From positions 53,853-117,852 of the forward strand of contig JACRIN010000030.1 of assembly GCA_016220085.1 (NCBI GenBank): DNA of 64,000 nt, in the 5' to 3' direction. The stretch comes from Planctomycetota bacterium (GTDB lineage: Bacteria > Planctomycetota > UBA1135 > GCA-002686595). This document shows positions 40,795 to 51,289 of the stretch, in pieces. The notes under the pieces were generated by a model. That model saw nothing but the letters and a program-made list of their open reading frames with translations. It was not told the DNA's origin and did not search any database. Within the stretch, counting starts at the first letter, position 1. Every line of letters begins with the position of its first letter. The position numbers and the translations under genes were made by a program.

Positions 40795-42116
40795 GCGCCG
40801 CCTCCCGCCTTCTCGGCGATCGCGCCGAGCAGCGCGACGGTCTCGTCGAGCGACATCGGCTCGCGCTGACCCTGGCGCAGGAAGATCTGCAGCGCGGGCA
40901 TCAGCCGGAGCGCCGTGTCGAGTCGCGGATTGGTGCCGGGCTTGTACGCGCCGATTTCCACCAGGTCGCGGCCTTCGCGGTACGCGGCGAGCAGCTCGCG
41001 CACCTTGCCCGCCGCGCGACGGTGCTTGTCGCTGGTCAGCGCGGGCATCAAGCGCGACAAGCTCGAGAGCACGTCGATCGCCGGGAAGTGACCTTGGTGC
41101 GCCAGGTCGCGCGAGAGGTAGAGGTGACCGTCGAGCAAGCCGCGCAACGTGTCCGACACCGGATCGTTCGGATCGTCTTGGTCGAGGAGTACGGTCAGGA
41201 TGCCGGTGATCGAGCCCGCGTGGGTCCGGCCCATGCGCTCGACGATCTTCGGAACCGTCGCGAAGAAGCTCGGCGGATAGCCGCGAACGGTCGGCGGCTC
41301 GCCAGCGGCGAGACCGATCTCGCGCGAGGCCGCCGCGAAGCGCGTCACCGAGTCCATCACGAGCAGCACGTCGAGGCCGCGATCGCGGAAGTACTCGGCG
41401 GCGGTGACCGCGACGAACGGCGCGAGGAAGCGCTCGATCGGCGGGCGGTCGCTGGTCGCGACGACGACGACGGACTTCTTGCGGCCTTCGGGGCCGAGGA
41501 CTTCGTCGACGAAGCTCTTGACCTCGCGTCCGCGCTCGCCGATCAGCCCGACGACGATCACGTCGGCGTCGGTGCCGCGGGTGATCTGCGAGAGCAACGT
41601 CGACTTGCCGACGCCCGAGCCCGCGAAGATCCCGATGCGCTGTCCGCGACCGAGCGTGTTGAGCCCGTCGATCGCGCGCACCCCGGTTTGCAGCGGTTCG
41701 ACGATCTCCGCGCGGCCGAACGGATCGGGCGCGGCCGAGCGCACGTTGCGCAGATCGCCTTGCTCGAGTTCGCCGCCGCCGTCGAGCGGCCGTCCGAAGC
41801 CGTCGAGCATCCGCCCGAGCAGCATCTCGCCGACCGGGACGCAGAACGGACGGCCGAGCGCGACCACCGGCTGCATCGGCGCCACGCCGGCGAGGTCGCC
41901 GTGCGGCATCAACAGCGTGCTCGAGCCGCGGAAGCCGACGACCTCCGCGTCGACCGAGCCCGCGCGGCCGCGATCGATGCGACAGACTTCGCCGATCGCC
42001 GCCGGCACGCCGACGGCCTCGACCATGACGCCCGAGACGATGTCGACGCGGCCGCGAAAGATCGGGCGCGCGCCGGTTTGGATGCGCTCCTTAGCTTTCT
42101 CGAGATCGAGCTTCAC
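40791..42116 (-). CDS. fliI: Flagellum-specific ATPase FliI
   Basis: Type III export ATPase, 441 residues, the normal length. Walker A is GIFAGSGVGKSTLL (about 158-171), Walker B LLVMDSVTRFA, and the family block AREIGLAAGEPPTVRGYPP follows. GSITGILTVLLDQDDPNDPV and DGHLYLSRDLAHQGHFPAID are FliI hallmarks. It overlaps both neighbours by 4 bp (ATGA), so fliH-fliI-fliJ are translationally coupled. Confidence 0.98.
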   Translation of the reverse strand: MKLDLEKAKERIQTGARPIFRGRVDIVSGVMVEAVGVPAAIGEVCRIDRGRAGSVDAEVVGFRGSSTLLMPHGDLAGVAPMQPVVALGRPFCVPVGEMLLGRMLDGFGRPLDGGGELEQGDLRNVRSAAPDPFGRAEIVEPLQTGVRAIDGLNTLGRGQRIGIFAGSGVGKSTLLSQITRGTDADVIVVGLIGERGREVKSFVDEVLGPEGRKKSVVVVATSDRPPIERFLAPFVAVTAAEYFRDRGLDVLLVMDSVTRFAAASREIGLAAGEPPTVRGYPPSFFATVPKIVERMGRTHAGSITGILTVLLDQDDPNDPVSDTLRGLLDGHLYLSRDLAHQGHFPAIDVLSSLSRLMPALTSDKHRRAAGKVRELLAAYREGRDLVEIGAYKPGTNPRLDTALRLMPALQIFLRQGQREPMSLDETVALLGAIAEKAGGGA

Positions 42117-42631
42117 GCGGTCTCTCCGCGGAGCTCGCCGCCGATCGCGTCGAGCGCTTGCTCGAACTCGCGCACCAGCAACCCGCGCGGCGTCGAGACT
42201 TGGACGTTGCCGCGCGCGACCGAGATGTCGGGTTCGATCACCGTGCCGGTGCGGAACGGCACCGACTCGAGCGACTTCGCGTCGTCCGGGTTGAGGTGGA
42301 CGACGCAGCGGCCGCGATCGACTCCGGAGACCGCGAGCGTCTCGCGCACGATCTTCGCGAGGTCGTAGTTGCCCGCTTGCGCCTCGCGGCGCAACAGGAC
42401 GCGCGCGATCTCGAGCGCCATCTCGACGGCGAGCTTCGCGGCCCGCGCGTGCTCGACCTCGAGCGCCTCGGTCGCCCGATCGAGTGCGCCGGCGGCCTGC
42501 GCGATCGCTTCGGAGCGGCCTTGCGCGAGCCCGCGCGCGAGCGCGCGACGTTCGCGCAAGTCGCCGAGGTCGCCGGGGACGATGCGCGCCGCGGTCGGCG
42601 GCGCGTGGAGTCGGGTGCGTTCAGGTGACAA
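42113..42631 (-). CDS. fliH: Flagellar export regulator FliH
   Basis: 172 residues, the stator-like regulator of FliI. The region RRALARGLAQGRSEAIAQAA and the helix EHARAAKLAVEMALEIARVLL with the C-terminal domain (VVHLNPDDAKSLESV, ISVARGNVQVSTPRG, LVREFEQALDAI) match the FliH/HrpE/V-ATPase-E pattern. The usual GxxxG repeats are weak. It overlaps fliG by 11 bp and fliI by 4 bp. Confidence 0.9.
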   Translation of the reverse strand: MSPERTRLHAPPTAARIVPGDLGDLRERRALARGLAQGRSEAIAQAAGALDRATEALEVEHARAAKLAVEMALEIARVLLRREAQAGNYDLAKIVRETLAVSGVDRGRCVVHLNPDDAKSLESVPFRTGTVIEPDISVARGNVQVSTPRGLLVREFEQALDAIGGELRGETA

Positions 42632-43640
42632 GGTCTTGTCCAGCGCGTGCCGGGCGGAACTCGCCCGATTCCATCAGGGTGCGGACGGCCTTCATGATCT
42701 CGTTGCGCGCGCTCTGCACTTCCTGCATCGGCATGGCGCCGGCGAGCTCGCGCTCCTCCGACACCATCACGCGCACGCGCTCCGAGAGGTTGGCCATCAC
42801 GTTGCCTTCGACCTTCGCGGAGCACGCCTTGAGCGCGATCGCGAGCGTCTTGGTGTCCACCGACGCGAGGATCTTCTGCATCGGTCGCTTCTCGACCTTC
42901 GCGAGGTCCTCCCAGGTGAACATGAACTCGCGCACTTCCTTGGCCATGTCGGCGTCGTCCTTGGCCATCGACTCGAGCACGTTCTTCTCCACGTCGGCGG
43001 GCGAGAAGTTGAGCATGTCGGCGATCGACTTCTTGCGCATCGTCGGTTCGGTGACCACCGGGCCGCTCGCGATTTCCTTCAGGCGCGCGGAGAGGTCCTC
43101 GGAGATCGAGACGAGCACGTCGATCGACGGCGGCGTCACGCCGGCCATGCGGCGCACGACGTCGTACGCGCGCTTCGGATCGAGCGAACGAAGCACTTCG
43201 GCGGACAGCGACGGATCGAGGTGCGCGAGCACCAGCGCGATCACGGCCTCGCTCTGCTCGCCGAGCGCGATCGCGATGTTCTTCGCGGGCTCCTTCTCGA
43301 TCGAGAGGAACGGGCGTTCCTGTTGCAGGCGATGCTGGATCTTCTCGAACAGCTCGGCGGCTTGTTGCTTGCCCAGCGTCGATTCGATCAGCGCGTAGAG
43401 CTCGGCCTCGCTCTTGCGCCGCACGCCGCGGGGACCGGCGAGCGACTTGATCATGTCCTTGTAGAGCTCGCGCACGCCGTCGGTGTTGGTCAGTTCGGCG
43501 GGCAGCTCGCCCATCGCTTCGACGACCTCGACGATCACCTCGGGGTCGATGTGGCGCAGGACGGTGCCGGCGTGCTCCTTCTCGAGCGCGAGCAGGAACG
43601 CGGCGGCGCGCTGGGCGCCGCTGACTTCGTCGCGAGCCAT
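42621..43640 (-). CDS. fliG: Flagellar motor switch protein FliG
   Basis: Rotor protein, 339 residues. The N-domain (AAAFLLALEKEHAGTVLRHI, EVIVEVVEAMGELP) contacts FliF. The middle domain holds ALGEQSEAVIALVLAHLDPS. The C-domain has the torque helix region REFMFTWEDLAKVEKRPMQ, ASVDTKTLAIALKACSA and NLSERVRVMVSEERELAG. All recognisable FliG blocks are present. The start codon shares one base with the fliF stop (TAATG). Confidence 0.97.
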   Translation of the reverse strand: MARDEVSGAQRAAAFLLALEKEHAGTVLRHIDPEVIVEVVEAMGELPAELTNTDGVRELYKDMIKSLAGPRGVRRKSEAELYALIESTLGKQQAAELFEKIQHRLQQERPFLSIEKEPAKNIAIALGEQSEAVIALVLAHLDPSLSAEVLRSLDPKRAYDVVRRMAGVTPPSIDVLVSISEDLSARLKEIASGPVVTEPTMRKKSIADMLNFSPADVEKNVLESMAKDDADMAKEVREFMFTWEDLAKVEKRPMQKILASVDTKTLAIALKACSAKVEGNVMANLSERVRVMVSEERELAGAMPMQEVQSARNEIMKAVRTLMESGEFRPARAGQDLVT

Positions 43641-45238
43641 TACTTGCCGTTCCTCGCTGCGGCGCGGCTTTCACCGGCCCAACGCGAGAGGATCTCGCCG
43701 ACGCGGCGCGGATCGGTGCGCACGAGCTCGTCGATGCGCGCGCGTGCGAGCATCTCGGGATCGGGTGCGGCCGAGTCGCCCGAATCGCCGACGCCGCCGA
43801 CGGTGCCGCCGCTCGCCCCGGCGCCCGCGCCGACCACGACCGGCAACGCGCCCGGCTTGACGCCCTTGAGCGTCTTGAAGAGCACGAAGAGGACCACGAT
43901 CGCCGCGGCGATCTCGATGCCGCGCTCGAGAAGCATGCGCAGCATCGGCGACGGACCGCTGCTCTCCTCGGCCGGCTTGTTCGGATCGACCGCGTCGGCG
44001 GTGTCGGTCGTGAATGCGGTCGTGCCGACTTGGATCACGTCCTCACGCTCGCTGTCGAAACCGACCGCGGCTTGCACGATCGATTGGATCTCGGCCTTCT
44101 TCGGGGCGAGCGACTCGTCGAGCAGCAGCGAGACCGACAAGCGCTTGAGCGTCGGCGTCGAGTGCACGGTCTGCGTCTTCGAGCGCGAGACTTCGTAGCT
44201 CTTCTCGGTCTCGTTCGAGGTCGACATCTGCGACGAGCCCGTCGACGACGGATTCGCGGCGATCGCCGCGCCGTCGGCGCCGAACGAGGTCTCGGACGGC
44301 ACGTTCGAAGCGGTCCCGGCGGGTCCGCCGTTGGTCGGCACGGCGCCGGCCGGCGTTTCGCTCTTGATCGACTTCTCGGAGACCAGCGTGCCCTTCGGCG
44401 GCAGGGTCTCCTGGACCGTCGTGCGCTGGTCGTGATCCCACTCGGAAGTCACGGTGACGAGCGCCTTCTTCGTGCCGTACGCGAGCGCGAGCTGCGCGTT
44501 GACCTTCTCGGCGAGCTCGCGGTCGTAGCCGTGCGCGTAGTCGAGCAGGCTCGCCGGATCGCCGCCGAGTCCTTGCGAGCGCGCGGGGTCGTACAGCGCG
44601 CGACCGCTCTGATCGGAGACGATCACGTTGTCGGACGGCACGCCGAAGCGGAAGCGGACGAGCTTGGCGACGTTCTCGGCCTGCTCGCGCGAGAGCTCGA
44701 CCAGGTTCTTGAGCGTCAGGGTGACCGACACCGTCAATGGCTTGCGGTCGCGGATCGGCGAGTTGTCGGGCATCGAGCTCGTCACCGTCGCGTTCGCGAC
44801 GAAGTCGAGCGTCTCGAGCTGGCTCTCCATCTCCTGCCAGTCGCGCTTGAGCATCGACTGCGCGCGCTCGGCCGAGGAAAGAAAGATCGCCGCCGCGCCG
44901 CCCGCGGACGAATCGACACCGCGCGGCATCTCCTTCAGCGCGCCGGAGAGCGCGACCAGGTTCTGCGCTTCGTACTGCTGCGGCTCGTCGACGTAGAGGT
45001 TGTACGGGCCGGGCGGCTGGCTGACCTTGTAGCGGATCGAGCCGCCGGCGAGCGCTTTCTCGATGCCGCCGCGCGACACGTCGTCGATGCCGGAGTACAG
45101 CAGCACGAAGTTGGGTCGATCCGCGAGCATCGTGCTGATCGTCACCGCGACCGTGATCGCGACGATCGCCAGCAGCATCACCAGCTTGGTGCGCGGGTGA
45201 GCGTTCTTGAGCGAATCGAGAAGAGTCTTGAGATCCAA
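43640..45238 (-). CDS. fliF: Flagellar MS-ring protein FliF
   Basis: MS-ring protein, 532 residues. TM1 at about 19-37 (LVMLLAIVAITVAVTIS), followed by the YscJ/FliF domain (NFVLLYSGIDDVSRGGIEKA, QSMLKRDWQEMESQLETLDF, VTSSMPDNSPIRDR, ATVTLTLKNL-like VSVTLTLKNLVELS). The second half includes ALVTVTSEWDHDQRTTVQET. TM2 is near 450-468 (IEIAAAIVVLFVLFKTL), and the C-terminal FliG-binding tail ends PRRVGEILSRWAGE. It follows fliE after 17 bp. Confidence 0.97.
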   Translation of the reverse strand: MDLKTLLDSLKNAHPRTKLVMLLAIVAITVAVTISTMLADRPNFVLLYSGIDDVSRGGIEKALAGGSIRYKVSQPPGPYNLYVDEPQQYEAQNLVALSGALKEMPRGVDSSAGGAAAIFLSSAERAQSMLKRDWQEMESQLETLDFVANATVTSSMPDNSPIRDRKPLTVSVTLTLKNLVELSREQAENVAKLVRFRFGVPSDNVIVSDQSGRALYDPARSQGLGGDPASLLDYAHGYDRELAEKVNAQLALAYGTKKALVTVTSEWDHDQRTTVQETLPPKGTLVSEKSIKSETPAGAVPTNGGPAGTASNVPSETSFGADGAAIAANPSSTGSSQMSTSNETEKSYEVSRSKTQTVHSTPTLKRLSVSLLLDESLAPKKAEIQSIVQAAVGFDSEREDVIQVGTTAFTTDTADAVDPNKPAEESSGPSPMLRMLLERGIEIAAAIVVLFVLFKTLKGVKPGALPVVVGAGAGASGGTVGGVGDSGDSAAPDPEMLARARIDELVRTDPRRVGEILSRWAGESRAAARNGK

Positions 45239-45255
45239 GGGATGTGGCTCCTAGC

Positions 45256-45624
45256 TCAGACGCTCATGCGCATGGTCTCGCGGTAGGCGTCGATCAGCTT
45301 GTTGCGGACCTCCATCGCGAACTTGAAGGAGAGTTCCGCCTGCTTGATCTGCACCGCGAGCTCGTGGAAGTCGCCGACCTTGCCCGTGAGCATGTCCGAG
45401 GGCAGTTCGTCGACGCGATTGATCGAGCCGTTCACCTCGCGCAGTCCCTGCGAGAGGCTGTCGCCGAACGAAGTCGACTTCGGGGCCTGACCGACCTCGA
45501 GCCCGCCGGACGCGAGCGAGCTCGCAACCTCCGAGTCGATGCGCTTCGCGCTTTCGGTCTGCGTGCGCAGCGCCGCCTCGATGGCGGCGCGAGCGAACGA
45601 GCTGGATCCGATTCCGTCGACCAT
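45256..45624 (-). CDS. fliE: MS-ring/rod junction protein FliE
   Basis: 122 residues. The C-terminal FliE motif is textbook: GKVGDFHELAVQIKQAELSF followed by KFAMEVRNKLIDAYRETMRM. The N-terminal third is variable. FliE joins the MS ring to the proximal rod and is the first exported rod component. Order flgB-flgC-fliE-fliF is canonical. Confidence 0.96.
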   Translation of the reverse strand: MVDGIGSSSFARAAIEAALRTQTESAKRIDSEVASSLASGGLEVGQAPKSTSFGDSLSQGLREVNGSINRVDELPSDMLTGKVGDFHELAVQIKQAELSFKFAMEVRNKLIDAYRETMRMSV

Positions 45625-45647
45625 GGTTCACCTCGTGGAGGGGACGA

Positions 45648-46079
45648 TCACTGCAACAAGCGCAGTGCGCGCTCGGCCATCGCGACGAAGGACTCCTGCG
45701 CGGTCAGGTTGGCCTCGTACGCTCGCGAGGCCGAGATCAGGTCGACCATCTCGTGCGTCGTGTTGACGTTCGGCATGGTCACGTAGCCCGCGCCGTCCGC
45801 GTCGGGGTGGCCGGGGTTGAGGATGCGCTCCATCGGAGACGCGTAGTCGGGCGAGACGCCGCCGACCTTGACGCCGGTGACTTCGAGCTTGCCGCCTTCG
45901 GCGCGTTGGAGCATCGGCTCGAACCACACCGACAGCCGGCGGTACGGCACGCCTTCGGGCGTGCGCGTCGTCTCGGCGTTGGCGAGGTTCTTCGCGATGA
46001 TGTCGAGGCGCGCGCGTTCCGCGGCGAGGCCGCTGGACGACGCGCGCATGCCGGAGAAGAGATGGGAGATGCCGCTCAT
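45648..46079 (-). CDS. flgC: Flagellar basal-body rod protein FlgC
   Basis: 143 residues from the ATG at 46079. N-terminal rod helix (LFSGMRASSSGLAAERARLD, KNLANAETTRTPEG), the FlgC-specific segment DADGAGYVTMPNVNTTHEMV, and the C-terminal ISASRAYEANLTAQESF. A TTG two codons earlier would overlap the flgB stop; ATG is preferred. Confidence 0.96.
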   Translation of the reverse strand: MSGISHLFSGMRASSSGLAAERARLDIIAKNLANAETTRTPEGVPYRRLSVWFEPMLQRAEGGKLEVTGVKVGGVSPDYASPMERILNPGHPDADGAGYVTMPNVNTTHEMVDLISASRAYEANLTAQESFVAMAERALRLLQ

Positions 46080-46081
46080 GA

Positions 46082-46438
46082 TCAACGAGAGCCTTCCACC
46101 GAGCTGCGGATCAGCTCGAACTTCGCGGCGAGGATCGCCGCGTAGGATTCGTACAGGAGCTTGTTCTCGCGCAAGGCGTTCATCTCGAGCTCGAGGCTCG
46201 TGTTGTTGCCGTCCGCGCGAGCGGGAGTAGCGAGGTCGAGCTCGACCTCGGGCGCGACCGTGGAGGGGTCGCGCCCGGATTCGAGCGCGCTCTTCATCGA
46301 GTCCTCGAAACGCAACATCCTGCGCGTGTACCCCGGCGTGTTGACGTTCGCGATGTTGCCCATGATGACCTCCTGTCGTTGGACGGAGGCCGAGAGCAGC
46401 CGCGAGAGCAAATCGCCGTTGTCGATGCGCAGGTCCAT
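46082..46438 (-). CDS. flgB: Flagellar basal-body rod protein FlgB
   Basis: 118 residues from ATG 46438; a GTG at 46444, in a GTGA overlap with the upstream regulator stop, would add two residues and is equally plausible. The signature is RQEVIMGNIANVNTPGYTRR near the N-terminus and a C-terminal helix LRENKLLYESYAAILAAKFE. FlgB is the most proximal rod subunit. The overlap with the regulator gene ties the intact two-component system to the flgB operon. Confidence 0.94.
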   Translation of the reverse strand: MDLRIDNGDLLSRLLSASVQRQEVIMGNIANVNTPGYTRRMLRFEDSMKSALESGRDPSTVAPEVELDLATPARADGNNTSLELEMNALRENKLLYESYAAILAAKFELIRSSVEGSR

Positions 46439-46440
46439 GG

Positions 46441-47823
<1,383 letters not shown>

Positions 47824-47826
47824 CTT

Positions 47827-49005
47827 CTAGCTCTTGGATTGGAAGGGGATGGAGATGCAGAAATCGGCGCCGCCAAGCGGGGCCGGTTGGGAGGAGAGTT
47901 CGACGCGACCGCCGTGCAGCACGGCGATCGTGTTGACCAGTGCGAGACCGAGGCCCGTGCCGTCGGCGCGCGAGGTGAAGAAGGGCTCGAGCACGCGAGC
48001 GGCGTGCTCCTTCGGCACACCCGGGCCGGCATCGGTGACGCGCAAGCGGACTTCGTCGACGCCGACGGTCGCGTCGACGTGTACCGCGCCGCCGTCGGGT
48101 TGCGCTTGGATCGCGTTGGCGATCAGGTTGCGCAGCGCTTGGCGCAGCTTGACGTAGTCGGCGTCGAAGGTCGGCGCCGCGGCGTCGACCGAGCGGCTGA
48201 CGCGCCAACGCTCGGGTCGTTCGAGCCCCAGCGTCGCTTCGCGGATCGCGTCGGTGACGAGTTCGGATGCGACGACGCGCTCGCGGCGTAGCGCATCGGT
48301 GCGGGCGAGCGTCAGCATGCTGCCGAGCACGCGATCGGCGCGTTGCACGCCTTCGACGATGCGGGCGGCGAGCTCGCGCTCGCGAGTACCTTCGCCGAGG
48401 CGCTTCTCCAGCAACGCCGCGAAGCCCTGGATCGCGTTCATCGGGTTGCGCAGCTCGTGCGCGATGCCGCTGGCGACGTTGCCGAGCGCCGCGAGCTTCT
48501 CCTGCGCGTGCAGCTTCGCCGAGAGCCGCGCGAACTCGGTGCGGTCGTCGACGATCGCGACGGTGCCGACGCGCGTGCCGTGGGATTCGATCGGCGAGCG
48601 CTTGCAGGCGACGACGCGCATGCTGCCGTCGGCGCAGGCGAGCTCGAGGCCGTCGCCGGCCGCTTCGATCGCGGCGAGACGCGCCGCGGAGCCGTCGCCG
48701 AAGCCGTTCGAGCCGTCGATGCCGACCAGCTCGCACGCCGCGCGGTTGATCCGCGCGACGCGACCGTCGCGATCCCGCACGATGACGCCGCTCGGCAGGG
48801 CCTGGAGGATCGCTTCGAGGTGGCGCGAGAGCTCGTCGAGCTCCGCGACCTTCGCCGCGAGCTCGTTCTCGACGCGCTGCGCGCGCCGCTCGATCGCCTG
48901 ATAGCTCTCGATCAGCCCCGCGCTCACTTCGGCGAAGGAGCGCATGGCCGCCTCGAGCTCGGCGGGCGACATCGGAGCGGTTTCTACGCGCACGGTGGAG
49001 TTCAC
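47827..49005 (-). CDS. Cytoplasmic PAS-type sensor histidine kinase (FlrB/FleS type)
   Basis: 392 residues from the GTG at 49005, which overlaps the stop of the previous gene (GTGA); ATG 48972 is an alternative. No TM. Coiled N-terminus, a PAS-like domain (ILQALPSGVIVRDRDGRVAR, INRAACELVG), HisKA with the phospho-acceptor in ALGNVASGIAHELRNPMNAI, and HATPase_c with NLIANAIQAQPDGG (N box), VTDAGPGVP and GTGLGLALVNTI. All catalytic boxes are intact, unlike the kinase-like gene at 53211. It is paired with the sigma-54 activator downstream. Confidence 0.92.
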   Translation of the reverse strand: MNSTVRVETAPMSPAELEAAMRSFAEVSAGLIESYQAIERRAQRVENELAAKVAELDELSRHLEAILQALPSGVIVRDRDGRVARINRAACELVGIDGSNGFGDGSAARLAAIEAAGDGLELACADGSMRVVACKRSPIESHGTRVGTVAIVDDRTEFARLSAKLHAQEKLAALGNVASGIAHELRNPMNAIQGFAALLEKRLGEGTRERELAARIVEGVQRADRVLGSMLTLARTDALRRERVVASELVTDAIREATLGLERPERWRVSRSVDAAAPTFDADYVKLRQALRNLIANAIQAQPDGGAVHVDATVGVDEVRLRVTDAGPGVPKEHAARVLEPFFTSRADGTGLGLALVNTIAVLHGGRVELSSQPAPLGGADFCISIPFQSKS

Positions 49006-49775
49006 GGCTTCGCGACCTCCGTGCGACGCGCCTCGAACTTGGTCTGCCACTCGAGGAACGACGCGGCTTCCTTCGCGCGCTCGGCGTCCGGTCCGCCTTC
49101 CTTGGACTCGCTCGCGGCGCGATAGGCGGCGAGCGCTTCGTCGCGCTTGCCGAGCTTCTCGAAGCAGCGGCCCTTCCAGTAGTTCGAGCTCGGATCGGCG
49201 GCCGCGTCGCCGATCACGGCGAGCGCTTCGTTGAAGCGCTCCTGCTTGTAGTAGGCGCGCACCAGCCGAGCGGTGTCGGCGACGTAGCCGTGCGTTTCGA
49301 ACGCGGCGGGCGTGTGGCGAGCTTGCGTGTCGCGAGCGGCGGGCTTGTCGCGCTTCGAGGGCGCGGTCTCGCGGCGTGTGTCCGCGACGCGATGCGGATC
49401 GTCGTCGACGTGCGTCGGCGTCGGACGTGCGGTCGGCGTGGCGCCGGGGTTCTGAAGGCCGTCGAACTTCGCTTGGAGGGCGCTGAGCTGGTCGCGGAGC
49501 TCGTCGCGGCGCAGATCGCGCTCGACGTCGGTGCCGGACGGCGTCTCGGTGAGGCGCAGCAGATCCTTCAGCGCGCTCGGATCCGCCGGAGCCCCCGGAT
49601 TCCCCCGATCCTTCGGGGCGAGGCGCTTCTCGACTCCCGCGAGCTCGTCGATCGCCGCGACGGTCGCGCGCAGCGATTCGTCGAGCGACTTCGCGTCGTC
49701 GCCTCGCAGCGCGACGGCGGGCACGAGCAGCACGATCGCCGCTCCGACGTTGATCGCGAACGAGTGCTTCATCAT
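49002..49775 (-). CDS. Secreted TPR-containing protein of unknown function
   Basis: 257 residues from ATG 49775 (GTG 49778 and ATG 49772 also possible). Signal peptide (KHSFAINVGAAIVLLVPAVA). A helical segment with possible coiled coil (LDESLRATVAAIDELAGVEK, RRDELRDQLSALQAKFDGL), a Pro/Thr/Arg-rich linker, then two to three TPR-like repeats (LVRAYYKQERFNEALAVIGD, YWKGRCFEKLGKRDEALAAY). The layout, signal-coiled coil-linker-TPR, resembles CpoB/YbgF-type periplasmic proteins, though no specific identity is claimed. It is coupled to both neighbours by start-stop overlaps. Confidence 0.75.
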   Translation of the reverse strand: MMKHSFAINVGAAIVLLVPAVALRGDDAKSLDESLRATVAAIDELAGVEKRLAPKDRGNPGAPADPSALKDLLRLTETPSGTDVERDLRRDELRDQLSALQAKFDGLQNPGATPTARPTPTHVDDDPHRVADTRRETAPSKRDKPAARDTQARHTPAAFETHGYVADTARLVRAYYKQERFNEALAVIGDAAADPSSNYWKGRCFEKLGKRDEALAAYRAASESKEGGPDAERAKEAASFLEWQTKFEARRTEVAKP

Positions 49776-51289
49776 CACAGTCGCCCCTGGTAGGCCTCGA
49801 CGGCGGCGTCGAGACGGTCGTTGGCTTCGTACAGCTCGCCGGCGAGCACGTAGATCGCGCGACGGGCTTCGGGAGCGTGGAGCTCCGGGATCACGAGGCG
49901 TAGCGCGTCGATCGACGCGTCGACGCCTTTCGCATCGGCGAGCGCGCGGGCGTAGAGGCTCGCGACTTCGAGCAACGCGGACTCGTCGAGCTCGGCACGC
50001 GACTCGAAGATCGGTTTGATCACGCCGAGCGCGTCGATCGGCAGGTCGCCGGCGAGCAGGCGGCGCGCGCGGGCGAGCCGCTCGTCGCGCTCCTCGGTCG
50101 GACGGACGAGATCGTCGAGGCCGAGCGCCGACGCGGCGCGCTGGCGGATCGCGAGCGCGGTGTCGTCGGAGCCTTCGGCATCCGCGAGACGGCTGATGAA
50201 CATCGCACCGAGCTCGTCACCGGCGTCGAGCGCGAGGCGCGCGGCTTGCGTGAACGCGTTCGCGCGGTCGCGGCCTTCCGACGCGCGGCCGAAGCGCAGC
50301 CAAGAGCGCGAAGCCTCCGCGGGATCGCCGAGCGCCTCGACGGTGCGCGCGCGCAGTTCGAGCAGCTCGACCTCGAACTCCTCGCGACGGCCGAGCCGTT
50401 CGAGGTAGTCGAGCGTCGCGAGCGCCTCCAGCGCACGATGGGCGGCCAACATGGCGCGGGCGCGGATCAGCTGACGGCGTTGGATCTCGACGGGCTCGGC
50501 GGCCGGCTCGTACGTGTCGACGACGTCGAGCATGTAGAACGCGTGCTCGTGATCGCCGAGCAGCGCGTGAGCGCGAGCGAGCAGCAACCGCGCGCGGATC
50601 TCGTACGGGTGACGGCGATCGAGGCGCAGCAGGTCGGTCAAGCGTTGCACGACGCTCGCCCACTCGTGCTCGGCGGCGAGCAGCTCGGCCGAGCGCCACA
50701 GCGCGTCCGGGAGCTGATCCGAGTCGCGGCTGCGCTGGATCAGGGTTTCGTAGTGCGCGATCGCGGCCGGCAGGTTGCCACGGGCTTCCTCGATCCGCGC
50801 TTGCGAGAGCTTCGCGGTAACCGAGCCCGGGTGATCCGGCCAACGACGTTGCGCGGTGAGGTACGTCGCGACCGCGAGGTTGCGCAGTTGCTCGACGTCC
50901 TGGTGGTTCTGCTCGGACGACACGACGCGCAACGCGTTCGTGCGGAGCTCGGCTTGGCAGCCGACCGAACCAAGGATGCGCGTCATCACGTCGCGCAGCT
51001 CGCGGTCCTCGAGGACGACGGTGACTTCTTGGTCCGCGTCGATCGCGTCGAGGCCTTCGACGTGGACGCCGAGCTGGATCGCGAGGGAGCGCAGGACCTC
51101 GCGCAGGTTCGAACGCTGCGCGCGGACCGAACACCACCATTCGCCGTCGCGGCGCTCGACGTGGACTTCGTAGCCCTCGGCAGCGACCGGTGCGCCCGGA
51201 AGAGCCCGAGCGCCCGCGGCAACCGGTTCGATCGGCGCAACCGGCGTGAACGCCGTGGAGAGCGCGAGACACAGCGCGAGGAGCTTCAC
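49775..51289 (-). CDS. Periplasmic STN/secretin-N-like domain protein with TPR-like repeats
   Basis: 504 residues from the GTG at 51289 (GTGA overlap with the preceding gene). Signal peptide at 1-25 (KLLALCLALSTAFTP). At about 55-110 a small domain, LREVLRSLAIQLGVHVEGLD then EVTVVLEDRELRDVMTRILG, resembles the STN/secretin short domain that precedes secretins and TonB receptors. From about 140 to the end there are TPR-like helices (ALWRSAELLAAEHEWASVVQ, LARAHALLGDHEHAFYMLD). No beta-barrel secretin core follows, so it is not itself a secretin. Likely a periplasmic assembly or scaffold component made with the flagellum; function unknown. Confidence 0.72.
   Translation of the reverse strand: MKLLALCLALSTAFTPVAPIEPVAAGARALPGAPVAAEGYEVHVERRDGEWWCSVRAQRSNLREVLRSLAIQLGVHVEGLDAIDADQEVTVVLEDRELRDVMTRILGSVGCQAELRTNALRVVSSEQNHQDVEQLRNLAVATYLTAQRRWPDHPGSVTAKLSQARIEEARGNLPAAIAHYETLIQRSRDSDQLPDALWRSAELLAAEHEWASVVQRLTDLLRLDRRHPYEIRARLLLARAHALLGDHEHAFYMLDVVDTYEPAAEPVEIQRRQLIRARAMLAAHRALEALATLDYLERLGRREEFEVELLELRARTVEALGDPAEASRSWLRFGRASEGRDRANAFTQAARLALDAGDELGAMFISRLADAEGSDDTALAIRQRAASALGLDDLVRPTEERDERLARARRLLAGDLPIDALGVIKPIFESRAELDESALLEVASLYARALADAKGVDASIDALRLVIPELHAPEARRAIYVLAGELYEANDRLDAAVEAYQGRL

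Noticed and set aside
41022..42368. Plus-strand frame of about 450 codons across fliI/fliH
   Set aside because: Antisense of fliI with Walker motifs; His/Arg/Asp-rich shadow.
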